Below the pieces are notes generated by a model. It did not search any database, was not told the origin of the DNA, and was given only the letters and a program-made list of their open reading frames with translations. DNA of 64,000 nt. Origin: Verrucomicrobiaceae bacterium. Lineage in GTDB: Bacteria > Verrucomicrobiota > Verrucomicrobiia > Verrucomicrobiales > Verrucomicrobiaceae. Position numbers and translations under genes: made by a program. Below are positions 43,921-52,547 of this stretch, piece after piece (the stretch's first letter is position 1; each line of letters begins with the position of its first letter). The stretch covers positions 2,356,001 to 2,420,000 of the forward strand of contig JADJPM010000004.1 of NCBI GenBank assembly GCA_016713245.1, in the 5' to 3' direction.

Positions 43921-44948
43921 GGTCTTTTTCATGCGCCTGCGGCAATGCGCTCTTTTTTGAAAGCTCGCGGTGTCTCAAATGTGGCCTCGATGTCGGCTAC
44001 GAACCCGTGAAGGGCCTCATCCGCCGCATCGACAAGAATTTCCGCCTCTGCTCCAACGGCCAGCGCTACGCCGCGTGTAACTGGCTCGTGCCCACCAGCT
44101 TCAGTGAGGCCTTTTGCACCTCCTGCCGCCTGAACCGCACCATTCCTGATCTCAGCAATGCGCTGAACCGCCAGCACTGGAGCCTCATGGAAGCCGCCAA
44201 GCGTCGCCTGCTGCACACGCTGATCGGTTTGCACATTCCGCTGCCTACCCTGGCCGAAGATCCGCAAAACGGACTCGCCTTTGACATCGTCAGCACCACG
44301 CTGAATCCCGCCGCCACCACTGGCCACCTCAGCGGCGTGATCACCGTCAGCCTCGAAGAAGCCGACGACACCTGGCGGCAGATCAACCGCCAGCAGCTCG
44401 GCGAAGCCTCCCGCACCCTCCTCGGCCATTTTCGACACGAAAGCGGCCATTACCTTTGGTATCGCTGCCTCTCGCGGCTCGAATGGACTCACCCTTGGCG
44501 CATGGCCTTCCGTGAAGTTTTTGGCAACGAAGCCCTTCACTATTCCGACGGCCTCGCTCGCCACTATCAATACGGCCCACCTGCCGACTGGCAGCAAAAC
44601 TACATCTCCGCCTACGCCGCCTCGCACCCCTGGGAAGACTGGGCGGAAACCTGGGCGCACTATCTGCAAATGGTCGATGGCTTTGAGACCTGTGAGCAGC
44701 TCGGCATCCGCAGCAGCGAGGCTCCCCTGCCCGCCAGCGCCTGCACCCTGCCCACCGGCCTCGAAACCGACTCCGCCAGCGAAGATGCCAACTTCCATTC
44801 CTTGATCCAGCGCTGGATCAGCCTCGCGAGCATGATGAATGAAATCAGCCGCAGCTTTGGGGCCGCGTTTTTGTATCCGTATGTGATTTCACCGGCTGTC
44901 GCCCGCAAGCTGCGCCTCGCGCATTACTTTGCGAAAGTGTGGCGGTAG
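43917..44948 (+). CDS. Zinc-ribbon putative zinc metallopeptidase
   Basis: 343 residues. The N-terminus has a zinc-ribbon with paired cysteines (CACGNALFFESSRCLKCG), and a second pair follows (CSNGQRYAACN, FCTSCR). The peptidase motif is HESGH (174-178) in LGHFRHESGHYLWYR. A downstream WEDWAETWAHYLQMVDG likely supplies the third ligand. This matches the DUF2248-type putative zinc-binding metallopeptidase family, whose substrate is unknown. No signal peptide. It is the last gene of the GT4-GH130 operon, which suggests a maturation or quality-control role for a protein in that pathway; that is inference. Confidence 0.82.
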   Translation: MRSFSCACGNALFFESSRCLKCGLDVGYEPVKGLIRRIDKNFRLCSNGQRYAACNWLVPTSFSEAFCTSCRLNRTIPDLSNALNRQHWSLMEAAKRRLLHTLIGLHIPLPTLAEDPQNGLAFDIVSTTLNPAATTGHLSGVITVSLEEADDTWRQINRQQLGEASRTLLGHFRHESGHYLWYRCLSRLEWTHPWRMAFREVFGNEALHYSDGLARHYQYGPPADWQQNYISAYAASHPWEDWAETWAHYLQMVDGFETCEQLGIRSSEAPLPASACTLPTGLETDSASEDANFHSLIQRWISLASMMNEISRSFGAAFLYPYVISPAVARKLRLAHYFAKVWR

Positions 44949-45038
44949 TTTGGAAATGGCTACGGAGTGTAATGCTCCCAGACCAATAGGCAGGGCTTGT
45001 AGAATGTCCCGTCTGCCTGTAGAAGATTGACCCCGTCC

Positions 45039-46742
45039 ATGGTCATCCTGAGCCGACAGCCCCTGTCCAAAAGCAGCGAACTCTTCCCTCCAGAGGAGTT
45101 CCTCGGCGATGCGTTGCTCAAGATGAAAACGGCTCCTTCGGACGAACGTGGGGCGATCTTTACCCGACCGGAGGTTGTGGACTTCATGCTCGATCTCAGC
45201 GGTTACACCCTAGACCGACCGCTGTGGCGGTTTCGCCTACTGGAACCTTCATTTGGAGGTGGAGAGTTTCTTTTGAGGGCGGTCGAAAGGCTGCTTCAAG
45301 CAGCTCAAAAAGCCAAGATCGCTGCCACCGAGCTTTCCCCGGCCCTTCGAGCAGTGGAACTGCATGGCGATACCTTTCAGCAGGGGCGCGAAGCCCTAGC
45401 GAAGCTTCTCAAAGAACACCGAGTCCCTGATGCCACGGCTTCGAATCTTTTAGATGCCTGGTTAAAAAATGCGGACTTCCTGTTGGAGCCGTATGGCGAG
45501 AACTTTGACTTTGTAGTCGGCAATCCACCTTACGTCCGGCAGGAGCTCATCCCCGCCAGCCTACTCGCGGAATACCGCCAGCGCTTTGCCACACTCTACG
45601 ACCGTGCCGATCTGTATGTGCCCTTCATGGAGAAGTCGCTGGGCCTTCTGAAGGATGAGGGTCAGGTCTGCTTTATCTGCTCAGATCGCTGGATGAAGAA
45701 CCGCTACGGTGGGCCACTGCGGGCGATGATCTCTTCCGGCTATTCGCTGCGCTACTATGTGGACATGGTCGGCACGGCGGCCTTTCAGTCCGAGGTGACG
45801 GCATATCCAGCCATCACGGTCATACGACGCGGCCAGTCGAGTGAAAAGCCGCTTCTGGCCCACCGTCCGGACGTTTCGAGCGAATCTCTCCGCCAGCTTC
45901 ACCAGCTATTCACGGGACCGGTTTCCAACTACAACGGCACAGTGAGCATGCTGGCAACCAGCCCGCGTGGAGATGAGCCCTGGCTGCTTGAATCCGATGC
46001 CCAGCCGTCGCTGGAACTGGTGCGCAGGCTCGAAGCGGCCTTCCCTACCATGGAGGAAGCGGGTTGCAGCGTCGGCATCGGCGTGGCCACCGGTGCGGAC
46101 AAAGTGTACATTGCTCCGTATGATGAGCTGGACGTCGAAGACGAGCGAAAGCTGCCTCTGGTAATGACCAAGGATATTCTCGAAGGTGAAGTGCGCTGGA
46201 AAGGTTTCGGCGTGGTGAATCCCTTCGAAGAAAACGGCACGCTGGCGGATTTTGCCGCCTACCCGCGCTTCGCCCGCTACATGAACCGGCATCGCGAGGC
46301 GCTGCAAAAGCGTCACTGCGCCCAGAGAGCCAACGGTTCATGGTATCGCACCATTGACCGCATCACGCCCTCCCTCAGCGCCAAGCCCAAGCTGCTCGTG
46401 CCCGACATCAAAGGGGAGGCAAACATCGTCTTAGAAGATGGGAAGCTCTACCCTCACCACAATCTATACTTCATCACCAGTGAGCACTGGCCGCTGAAAG
46501 CTCTGCAACGCGTGCTGCAATCCGGCATCGCACGCCTTTTTGTCCGCGCCTACTCGACAAAGATGCGCGGCGGCTGCTTGCGCTTTCAGGCTCAATACCT
46601 GCGCCGCATTCGTCTTCCCCTCTGGAGCAGCATCCAGCCCGCCTTGCAGAAGAAACTCTCGGACGAAAGCCTGCCTGTGGAGCCACTGCTCGCGAAAATT
46701 TACAGACTGGAAGCCGAAGACCTGCCTCACCTGCAATCCTGA
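45039..46742 (+). CDS. Type II DNA adenine-N6 methyltransferase, M.XhoI/M.PaeR7I-like
   Basis: 567 residues from the ATG at 45039; a TTG four codons earlier is also in frame. S-adenosylmethionine motif I is EPSFGGGEFL near residue 70, and the catalytic motif IV is NPPY at 162-165, placing it among N6-adenine methylases of the gamma arrangement. The C-terminal half is a target-recognition domain. It stops 1 bp before a gene that looks like PaeR7I/XhoI endonuclease, so it would protect CTCGAG sites. Two such sites exist in this window (28210-28215 and 61939-61944), consistent with methylation protection being needed. Confidence 0.87.
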   Translation: MVILSRQPLSKSSELFPPEEFLGDALLKMKTAPSDERGAIFTRPEVVDFMLDLSGYTLDRPLWRFRLLEPSFGGGEFLLRAVERLLQAAQKAKIAATELSPALRAVELHGDTFQQGREALAKLLKEHRVPDATASNLLDAWLKNADFLLEPYGENFDFVVGNPPYVRQELIPASLLAEYRQRFATLYDRADLYVPFMEKSLGLLKDEGQVCFICSDRWMKNRYGGPLRAMISSGYSLRYYVDMVGTAAFQSEVTAYPAITVIRRGQSSEKPLLAHRPDVSSESLRQLHQLFTGPVSNYNGTVSMLATSPRGDEPWLLESDAQPSLELVRRLEAAFPTMEEAGCSVGIGVATGADKVYIAPYDELDVEDERKLPLVMTKDILEGEVRWKGFGVVNPFEENGTLADFAAYPRFARYMNRHREALQKRHCAQRANGSWYRTIDRITPSLSAKPKLLVPDIKGEANIVLEDGKLYPHHNLYFITSEHWPLKALQRVLQSGIARLFVRAYSTKMRGGCLRFQAQYLRRIRLPLWSSIQPALQKKLSDESLPVEPLLAKIYRLEAEDLPHLQS

Positions 46743-46743
46743 C

Positions 46744-47484
46744 ATGGCTCTTTCTCTCGCAAACTACGAAACCAAAGCCCGCAAGGCAGTTAAGTCCTTC
46801 TGGACCGGTCGTGATGAGGCCCGGCTCAAACAAGCCGCTTTCGGCAGGAGCGATCAGGGTGAGCGTGCCGCCGTGACTGCGGGCAAAAACATGAACGGCT
46901 TCATCTCGCTCATGGAAGACCTCGTGCGAGGAAACGGACTCAAGTCAGCGGACATTCACCTGAGTCGTCGTGTGCTCACCTTGCCTGGATTTTTTCGTCC
47001 AACAAAGCTGTGGGACATGATCGTCATGGATCGCGGTGTTCTGGTGGCTGCATTGGAGTTTAAATCGCAGGTGGGGCCGTCTTTCGGCAATAACTGCAAC
47101 AACCGAGCCGAGGAATCCATCGGGACAGCGCATGACTTTTGGACGGCTTATCGTGAAGGCGCCTTTGGCGACATGCCGAGACCGTTTCTTGGCTGGTTGA
47201 TGCTCGTAGAGGATGCGGAGGCATCCCGTGCGCCTGTGCGTGACTACTCGCCGCACTTCCCGGTGTTTCCCGAATTTCGAAACTCCTCGTATTTGGATCG
47301 CTACCACCTGCTTTGCAAAAAGCTCATGCATGAGCAGCTCTATACCACCGCGACGGTGCTGGCGTCCCCACGTTCTTCGGCCAAAGACGGACGCTTCACC
47401 TGCCACGATGACATGACGAGCCTCAGCAGCTTCGTTTCGACCTTCGCCGGGCACATCGCAGCAGCATCTGCGCGGAAAGGATAA
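46744..47484 (+). CDS. Type II restriction endonuclease, XhoI/PaeR7I-like
   Basis: 246 residues, the length of PaeR7I. The segment ALEFKSQVGPSFGNNCNNRAEESIG is characteristic of the XhoI/PaeR7I family and carries a PD-(D/E)xK-type E-x-K core (E-F-K) after the WDMIVMDRG strand, where the first acidic ligand (D) stands. The expected target is CTCGAG. It begins 1 bp after the methylase stop, so expression is coupled. An IS3 element starts 68 bp downstream. Catalytic residues look intact, so the pair is probably active. Confidence 0.85.
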   Translation: MALSLANYETKARKAVKSFWTGRDEARLKQAAFGRSDQGERAAVTAGKNMNGFISLMEDLVRGNGLKSADIHLSRRVLTLPGFFRPTKLWDMIVMDRGVLVAALEFKSQVGPSFGNNCNNRAEESIGTAHDFWTAYREGAFGDMPRPFLGWLMLVEDAEASRAPVRDYSPHFPVFPEFRNSSYLDRYHLLCKKLMHEQLYTTATVLASPRSSAKDGRFTCHDDMTSLSSFVSTFAGHIAAASARKG

Positions 47485-47578
47485 GTCACAAGATTCGGCA
47501 TCCGCCGTATGGCCGTGATCACACCCCGCTTAAACGCCGCACCCACTGGCTGTGGCCTGCTCCCTGGGGTGGGACAGG

Positions 47579-48517
47579 TCATAAATGTAGTTCCTGCGTC
47601 CTTGGGTTGATCTTGATGTTGGTTGGTTCTCTCACGCTGTCAAACGCAGCGAAGGTCTCGTCGAGCGTAGCGAGACGAGGCCGTAGCGGAGTTTGACAGC
47701 GTGTCGCCGCCTGTGCCGGGGTGCCGTAGTCCAGCGAGCTGTGAGGCCGGTATTCATTGTATTCACGCCGCCATTGCTCGACGACAACACGGGCCTCCGC
47801 CAGGCTGCCGAACACCTCGCGGTTGAGGCATTCGTCGCGTAGCTTGTCGTGGAACGATTCGATGTAGGCGTTCTCCCAAGGTGACCCCGGCTTGATGTAG
47901 CTCATCTTGATGTGTCGATGCTGCATCCAGTCCTGGATCGCATACGCGATGAACTCAGGCCCGTTGTCGCTGCGGATGTGCTCAGGCGTGCCGTGCTTGC
48001 GCATCGCAGACTCCAGCACGCCAAGCACGTCCGTGGCGCGGATCGACCACGCCACATGCGTGGCGTGGCACTCACGCGTGTGCTCGTCGATCAAGGTGAG
48101 GATGCGAAAGGCGCTGCCGCCCTCCACCTGGTCGCTCACAAAGTCCCAGCTCCACACGTGATTGCGATGCGCCGCAGCCTGCCGGCCTTGCTGCCCAAGC
48201 CTCACTCTTCGCATCCGCCGCTGGCGTTTGCGCACCTGCAGTCCTTCCTCCCGGCGCACCCTCGCCACGCACTTCACGTTGATCCGCTCGCCCTCACGTC
48301 GCAGCAACGCCGCGATCCGGCGGTAACCGTAGCGCGGATGCTCACGGCTCAGCCGCACGATGCGAACTCGTCGATGCCTCGCCTCCGCGCTCACTTTCGC
48401 CACCCGGTAGTAGCCCGACCGTGCAAGCTCCAAGGCACGACACACCTGCGCGATCCTGCCCAGACCGCTTTGCATGGCGTATCGTGCCGCCCGTCGCTTG
48501 CTGGCCGGGCTTACCAT
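47579..48517 (-). CDS. IS3-family transposase OrfB (DDE integrase domain)
   Basis: 312 residues. An HTH_21-type region (REHPRYGYRRIAALLRREG) precedes the retroviral-integrase-like core with the DDE residues in WSWDFVSD, IRSDNGPEF and YIESFHDKLRDECLN, and the terminal YNEYRPHSSLDYGTPAQ. Normally it is made as an OrfAB fusion by -1 frameshifting. Its own ATG at 48517 sits in the A-rich slippery run. The C-terminal tail is extended by a palindromic stretch (47657-47679) that is read in frame. Confidence 0.93.
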   Translation of the reverse strand: MVSPASKRRAARYAMQSGLGRIAQVCRALELARSGYYRVAKVSAEARHRRVRIVRLSREHPRYGYRRIAALLRREGERINVKCVARVRREEGLQVRKRQRRMRRVRLGQQGRQAAAHRNHVWSWDFVSDQVEGGSAFRILTLIDEHTRECHATHVAWSIRATDVLGVLESAMRKHGTPEHIRSDNGPEFIAYAIQDWMQHRHIKMSYIKPGSPWENAYIESFHDKLRDECLNREVFGSLAEARVVVEQWRREYNEYRPHSSLDYGTPAQAATRCQTPLRPRLATLDETFAAFDSVREPTNIKINPRTQELHL

Positions 48518-48526
48518 TTTTTGCGT

Positions 48527-48775
48527 TGATGGCCTTCAAGATGTCGATCTGCACCGTCAAGTCCGCCACGATGCGTTTGAGCCGCCCGTTTTCTTCCGCC
48601 AACGCCCTCGCCTGACGCAGCTCATCGACCTGCATCCCGCCATACTTGCGCTTCCACCGTAGTAGGTCTGCTCGCTGATGTTATGACGTGCGCACACGTC
48701 CCGGACCTTCATCCCACCCTGCGCCTCGCGCAGGATGCTCACGATCTTCTCTTCACTGTGTCTGCTCTTTTTCAT
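48527..48775 (-). pseudogene. IS3-family OrfA, frame broken by single-base deletions as written
   Basis: The helix-turn-helix start is intact (MKKSRHSEEKIVSILREAQ ... HNISEQTYY), then the frame is lost at about 48658-48660, where TACCGGTGG is expected but one base is missing. The next frame continues correctly (YGGMQVDELRQARALAEEN, a leucine-zipper-like region). Near 48518 the A-run has six residues where seven would give the usual ...KKW-stop and place OrfB in the -1 frame. Two one-base additions therefore restore a normal OrfA of about 88 residues. Confidence 0.75.
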
Positions 48776-48846
48776 GGTGTTCTGTTCTCCTGGTTTCGGA
48801 GCCAGAACTACATTTTACAACCGTCCTACTTTCAGGGAGCAGGCCA

Positions 48847-49026
48847 GCTGGGCGGGACACTTTTTTCCTCAGCGAAGGTGCGGCTGAGATGGCTGGCGGC
48901 ACAGCCGGTTTTGACAGCGAGCTCGTCGAGGCTGTCGAACTGCTTGAGGTGAGGGCCGCAATCCAGGCGGATCATGCGTTCGCCGGGCCTCCTGGATGCG
49001 CAGACAGCCAAAAGCCGTGGTTTCAC
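48847..49026 (-). pseudogene. AraC-type HTH fragment, interrupted by IS3
   Basis: The frame from 49026 gives a short N-terminal part and then LDELAVKTGCAASHLSRTF, the pattern of the first helix-turn-helix of an AraC DNA-binding domain. The IS3 element cuts it at EEKSVPPS. Joining across the IS and one GCTG copy continues QWVRRLSGV and a stop, matching the usual SPxQW/YxxR helix end of AraC domains. The fragment lacks the second HTH, so it was probably a remnant or a one-HTH protein even before insertion. Its ATG overlaps the stop of the upstream cytochrome gene. Confidence 0.5.
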
Positions 49027-50873
49027 TCCACCACTCGTCGGTTCAAAAAGGGGTAACTCGTGACAACCTCGGTCAGGAGAGTCTGCATCTTGAAACCGTC
49101 AGCGGTGATCTGTTTCATCATTTGGTCCACGATGACGTGGTCGTAGCCATCGAGCTGGCGGCCGAGGGCGTAGGCGAGGAGCTTTTCGGTGAGGTTGCGG
49201 GCGAGGTCGGTCTGGCGGGAAGCGATGATGGCTTTGAGTTCTTTGGGCGAGGAGAAGCGTTTGCCGCCGGGGAGTTCACCGACGGCGTCGATGGGGCCGC
49301 CGGACTCATCCTTGTCGCGCCAGCGGCCGATGGCATCGAAGTTCTCCAAGCCAAATCCGATGGGGTCGAGGATCTTGTGGCAGTTGTTGCACACGGCATT
49401 GGTGCGGTGCAGCTCGGTGCGTTGGCGCAGGGTGAGATTGGCGACCTTACGTTTGTCCTGCTTTTCGAGGGCGGGCACATTGGGCGGTGCGGGCGGGACG
49501 TGCTGGCCGAGCACCTGCTCCAGGACCCACACGCCACGCTTCACGGCGCTGGTGCGGGTGGCGAAGGAGGTGGTGGCGAGGATGCCGGGCATGCCGAGGA
49601 TACCGCCGCGGTTGGCATCGGTGAGAGTCACTCTTTGCATGGACGTACCGGTGATCTGGTTTTCGAGGCCGTAAAAGCTGGCGAGGGTGCGATTGAGGAA
49701 GGTGTAATCGGCGCTGACGAAGCTAACGACGCTGCGATTTTCTCGCACGATGCTGTCGAAGAGCAGTCGCGCTTCATCCACCATGGCGCGGCGTAGCTCT
49801 GAGGTCATCTGGGGGAATTTCTGCGCATCGAAGGGCTGGGTGGCCAGTTTGTCGAGGCCGAGCCATTGGGCACCGAAGCCATCGAAGAGGGCTCGCGAGC
49901 GTTTACCGGCGAGGAGGCGCTTGGTTTGCGCTTTGAGCACGCCGGGTTCGTGCAGTTTACCTTCATCGGCGAGCTTGGAGAGCTCCGCATCGGGCATGGT
50001 GGCCCATAGGAGATAGGAGAGGCGGCTGGCGAGTTGGTAGTCATCAAGCGGCGCGTTCCTTTCGCGCTGGGGCGCTTCTTTCGACGGTGTGATGAAAAGA
50101 AACTGCGGCGAGACGAGGATGGCCTTTAGCATGAACCGAAGGGCGGCGGTGCGGTCGAGCTGGTTAGCTTTGCCGAGATCGAAAACCTTCACGAGCACGT
50201 CGAGTTCGTTCTCGGTGGGCGGTCGTCGGTAAGCCGTGCGGGCAAGCTGGCGGGCGACCTCGCGGACGGGCAGATCTTCGCCACCGAAGAGTCGCTTCTG
50301 GACCTCGGCGGGCATGTTCTGCAGCGCGGCATTGGCGATGCCGAGATACTGCTCGGTCTGCATGGGCGAGAGCGAGTTGAGATAGCCTTCGCCGGGGACT
50401 TCATCGGGCAGTTCCTTGGCGAGGGCGGCGTCCACGCCGAGGAAGTCGTGCAGGGTGTTGCCATACTCGACCTTCGTGAGTCGGCGGATGACGAAGGGGC
50501 CGGGATCGCGGGCCGCCAGGTATTTGATCTGGGCGAGAGCATCCAGGAAGCGCTTTCGCTCGTCGTCGGAAGGCTGATCGGCGTCATCCGGTGGCATGTC
50601 GTGCGCATTGACGTTGGCGATGGCTTCCATCCACTTTCGGGCAAAGGCGGGATCACCCGGTTTACGCACGGCCACCTCGAAGTTGAGGCCGGCTTTCGAG
50701 CGGCGGTTGCTGTGGCACTCCAGGCAGTATTCCTTCACAAACGGCTCGGCGTGCTGCTTGAAGGCCTTTTGCGCGGCGGCTTGCCTCGCAGCGAGGTCTT
50801 TGTCCTCCGCCGCCTGAGAGGTGAAAAGGAACGCGAGGGTGAAGGAGAGGCAGATGAAGATTCTGGAGATCAA
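49023..50873 (-). CDS. Secreted DUF1592-type cytochrome protein (DUF1587/1592/1588/1585)
   Basis: 616 residues from a TTG start at 50873, which is needed to include the signal peptide (ISRIFICLSFTLAFLFTSQAA). A planctomycete cytochrome C-like haem motif is CLECH at 50-54. The PSD3/DUF1587 segment (VIRRLTKVEYGNTLHDFLGVD), DUF1592 (SYLLWATMPDAELSKLADEGKL), DUF1588 (RGGILGMPGILATTSFATRTSAVKRGVWVLEQVLG) and DUF1585 (DAVGELPGGKRFSSPKELK ... YALGRQLDG) follow in the usual order. The family is periplasmic and of unproven biochemical role, often encoded with DUF1552 proteins and linked to polysaccharide breakdown. It is divergent from the tandem ModA-like gene. Confidence 0.9.
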   Translation of the reverse strand: MISRIFICLSFTLAFLFTSQAAEDKDLAARQAAAQKAFKQHAEPFVKEYCLECHSNRRSKAGLNFEVAVRKPGDPAFARKWMEAIANVNAHDMPPDDADQPSDDERKRFLDALAQIKYLAARDPGPFVIRRLTKVEYGNTLHDFLGVDAALAKELPDEVPGEGYLNSLSPMQTEQYLGIANAALQNMPAEVQKRLFGGEDLPVREVARQLARTAYRRPPTENELDVLVKVFDLGKANQLDRTAALRFMLKAILVSPQFLFITPSKEAPQRERNAPLDDYQLASRLSYLLWATMPDAELSKLADEGKLHEPGVLKAQTKRLLAGKRSRALFDGFGAQWLGLDKLATQPFDAQKFPQMTSELRRAMVDEARLLFDSIVRENRSVVSFVSADYTFLNRTLASFYGLENQITGTSMQRVTLTDANRGGILGMPGILATTSFATRTSAVKRGVWVLEQVLGQHVPPAPPNVPALEKQDKRKVANLTLRQRTELHRTNAVCNNCHKILDPIGFGLENFDAIGRWRDKDESGGPIDAVGELPGGKRFSSPKELKAIIASRQTDLARNLTEKLLAYALGRQLDGYDHVIVDQMMKQITADGFKMQTLLTEVVTSYPFLNRRVVE

Positions 50874-50982
50874 AACGGGGCCTTGTATGACGGCAGCGGA
50901 GGCACGGGTCTATCGCTGTGTGAAGGTGGCACTCGGAGGAAGAATGCTGGCCGCGTGTCGTTTCCTCTGCCCTTTCACCCCC

Positions 50983-52506
50983 ATGCGCAAGTTTCTCATC
51001 CTGCTCTGCCTCGCCGCTGTCACGGTCCTGCTTTGGCTGGCCACCAAGCCTTCCGCCCCGGCGGAAGCCCCGCTCACCGTTTTCTGCGCCGCTGGCCTGA
51101 AAAAGCCGGTCGAGGAAATCGCCACGGCGTATGAAAAGGAAACCGGCACACCTGTTCAGCTCCAGTTTGGCGGCACGAGCACGCTGCTCACCCAGCTCCG
51201 CGTGGCGAAACAGGGCGATCTTTTCATCGCCGCCGACGATGGAGCGCTCGCCGATGCGAAGAAGCAGGATCTGACGCGTGAAGAACTCCGCCTCGTGCAG
51301 CAGTGGCCGGTCATCGCCGTAGCCAAGGGCAATCCGAAGAAGATCACCAGCATTGAAAGCCTGCTCGCCGCTGAGGTGAAGCTCGCCCTCGCCAATCCCG
51401 AGGCCGCCAGCGTCTCGAAAGTAACGAAAAAGGCCCTCGGGGCGAAGTGGGACGCTCTTGCCGCCAAAGCCGCCGTGATGAAACCCACCGTCATGGATGT
51501 GGCGGCGGATCTCTCTCTAGGCAGCGTGGATGCCGCCATCATCTGGAACAGCACCGTGCCTCAATACGACAAGCTCGAAGCCATCGAAGTGCCGGAGCTT
51601 TCCTCGCACAAAGAACATGCCACCGCCGCCATCCTTGCCTCCGCCAAGGATGCCGCCGCCGCGCTGCGCTTTGCTCGTTACCTGAACGCTCCCGAGAAAG
51701 GGGCGGCCACCTTTGCGAAGCATCGCTTCGAGGCGGTGAAGGGCGATGCGTGGTCCCTGCGGCCTGATTTGGTCCTCTACTCCGGCGGCGTGAACCGCCT
51801 GGCCATCGAGGGCCTGCTCAAAAAATTCGCCGCCCGCGAGGGCATCAGCGTCACCACCACCTTCAACGGCTGCGGCATCCTCTGCGCCGCCATGAAGACC
51901 ATGGGCGACACCTCGAACCCAAAGTATCCCGATGTCTATTACGCCTGCGACATCTGCTTCGTCCCGCCCGTGGCGAAGCAATTCCCCGAGGCCGTGCTAC
52001 TCACCGAGGCGGAGATCATTCTCGCCGTGCCCAAAGGCAATCCCAAAGGCATCCACACCCTCGCCGATCTCGCCCGTGAAGGAATCAAAGTGGGCCTCTG
52101 CAACGCGGAGCAGTCCACCCTCGGCTACCTCACCCAGGCGATGCTGAAGTCGATGAACCTGTGGGACAGCGTGAGCAAGAACGCCTCCGCGCAATCGCCC
52201 ACCGGCGATCTGCTGGTGAATCAACTGCGCACCGGCTCGCTTGATGCCGCCGTGGTCTATCTGAACAACATCCAGCCGCAGATCGAGCATTTCGACGCCG
52301 TCAAACTCCCCGCCGATAAAGCCAAAGCTATCCAACCCTTCGCCGTGCGTCAGGACAGCCCGCATCGCCAGCTCGGCCAGCGCCTCCTCGCCTTCCTGCT
52401 CAAGAATCGCGAGTCCTTCGAGCAAGCCGGCTTCACCTGGAGCCCCAATTTAAATCCCATCCAAAGCGACAAAATCGAGCTGCCCGAGTGGCTGAAGCAG
52501 AAGTAG
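50983..52506 (+). CDS. Tandem ModA-like periplasmic binding protein (two domains fused)
   Basis: 507 residues from the ATG at 50983. An N-terminal hydrophobic segment (MRKFLILLCLAAVTVLLWLATKP) acts as signal or anchor. Residues ~32-260 are a ModA/extracellular solute-binding domain (TVFCAAGLKKPVEEIATAYEKETG, FGGTSTLLTQL, GDLFIAADD). Residues ~265-500 are a second copy of the same fold (LVLYSGGVNRLAIEGLLKKFAAREG, TTFNGCGILCAAM, VYYACDICF, VAVVYLNN-type end). The second copy has four cysteines (CGILC and CDIC) absent from the first, suggesting a bound metal or disulfides. Binding proteins of this fold carry oxyanions such as molybdate or tungstate. No permease or ATPase gene is nearby, so it is an orphan here. 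Confidence 0.82.
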   Translation: MRKFLILLCLAAVTVLLWLATKPSAPAEAPLTVFCAAGLKKPVEEIATAYEKETGTPVQLQFGGTSTLLTQLRVAKQGDLFIAADDGALADAKKQDLTREELRLVQQWPVIAVAKGNPKKITSIESLLAAEVKLALANPEAASVSKVTKKALGAKWDALAAKAAVMKPTVMDVAADLSLGSVDAAIIWNSTVPQYDKLEAIEVPELSSHKEHATAAILASAKDAAAALRFARYLNAPEKGAATFAKHRFEAVKGDAWSLRPDLVLYSGGVNRLAIEGLLKKFAAREGISVTTTFNGCGILCAAMKTMGDTSNPKYPDVYYACDICFVPPVAKQFPEAVLLTEAEIILAVPKGNPKGIHTLADLAREGIKVGLCNAEQSTLGYLTQAMLKSMNLWDSVSKNASAQSPTGDLLVNQLRTGSLDAAVVYLNNIQPQIEHFDAVKLPADKAKAIQPFAVRQDSPHRQLGQRLLAFLLKNRESFEQAGFTWSPNLNPIQSDKIELPEWLKQK

Positions 52507-52547
52507 CTCCGAAAGGCCCGTGGAGCCGTCGGCGTAGTGTGCGGGCC

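Larger units (their letters stand above)
47553..48846 (-). mobile_element. IS3-family insertion sequence
   Basis: A 1294-bp element bounded by imperfect terminal inverted repeats of about 40 bp: both ends start TGGCCTGCTCCCTG, diverge over a few bases, and share AAATGTAGTTC. It is flanked by the 4-bp duplication GCTG (47549-47552 and 48847-48850). It encodes OrfA and OrfB on the minus strand and lies inside an AraC-like frame downstream of the restriction enzyme gene. Confidence 0.9.
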
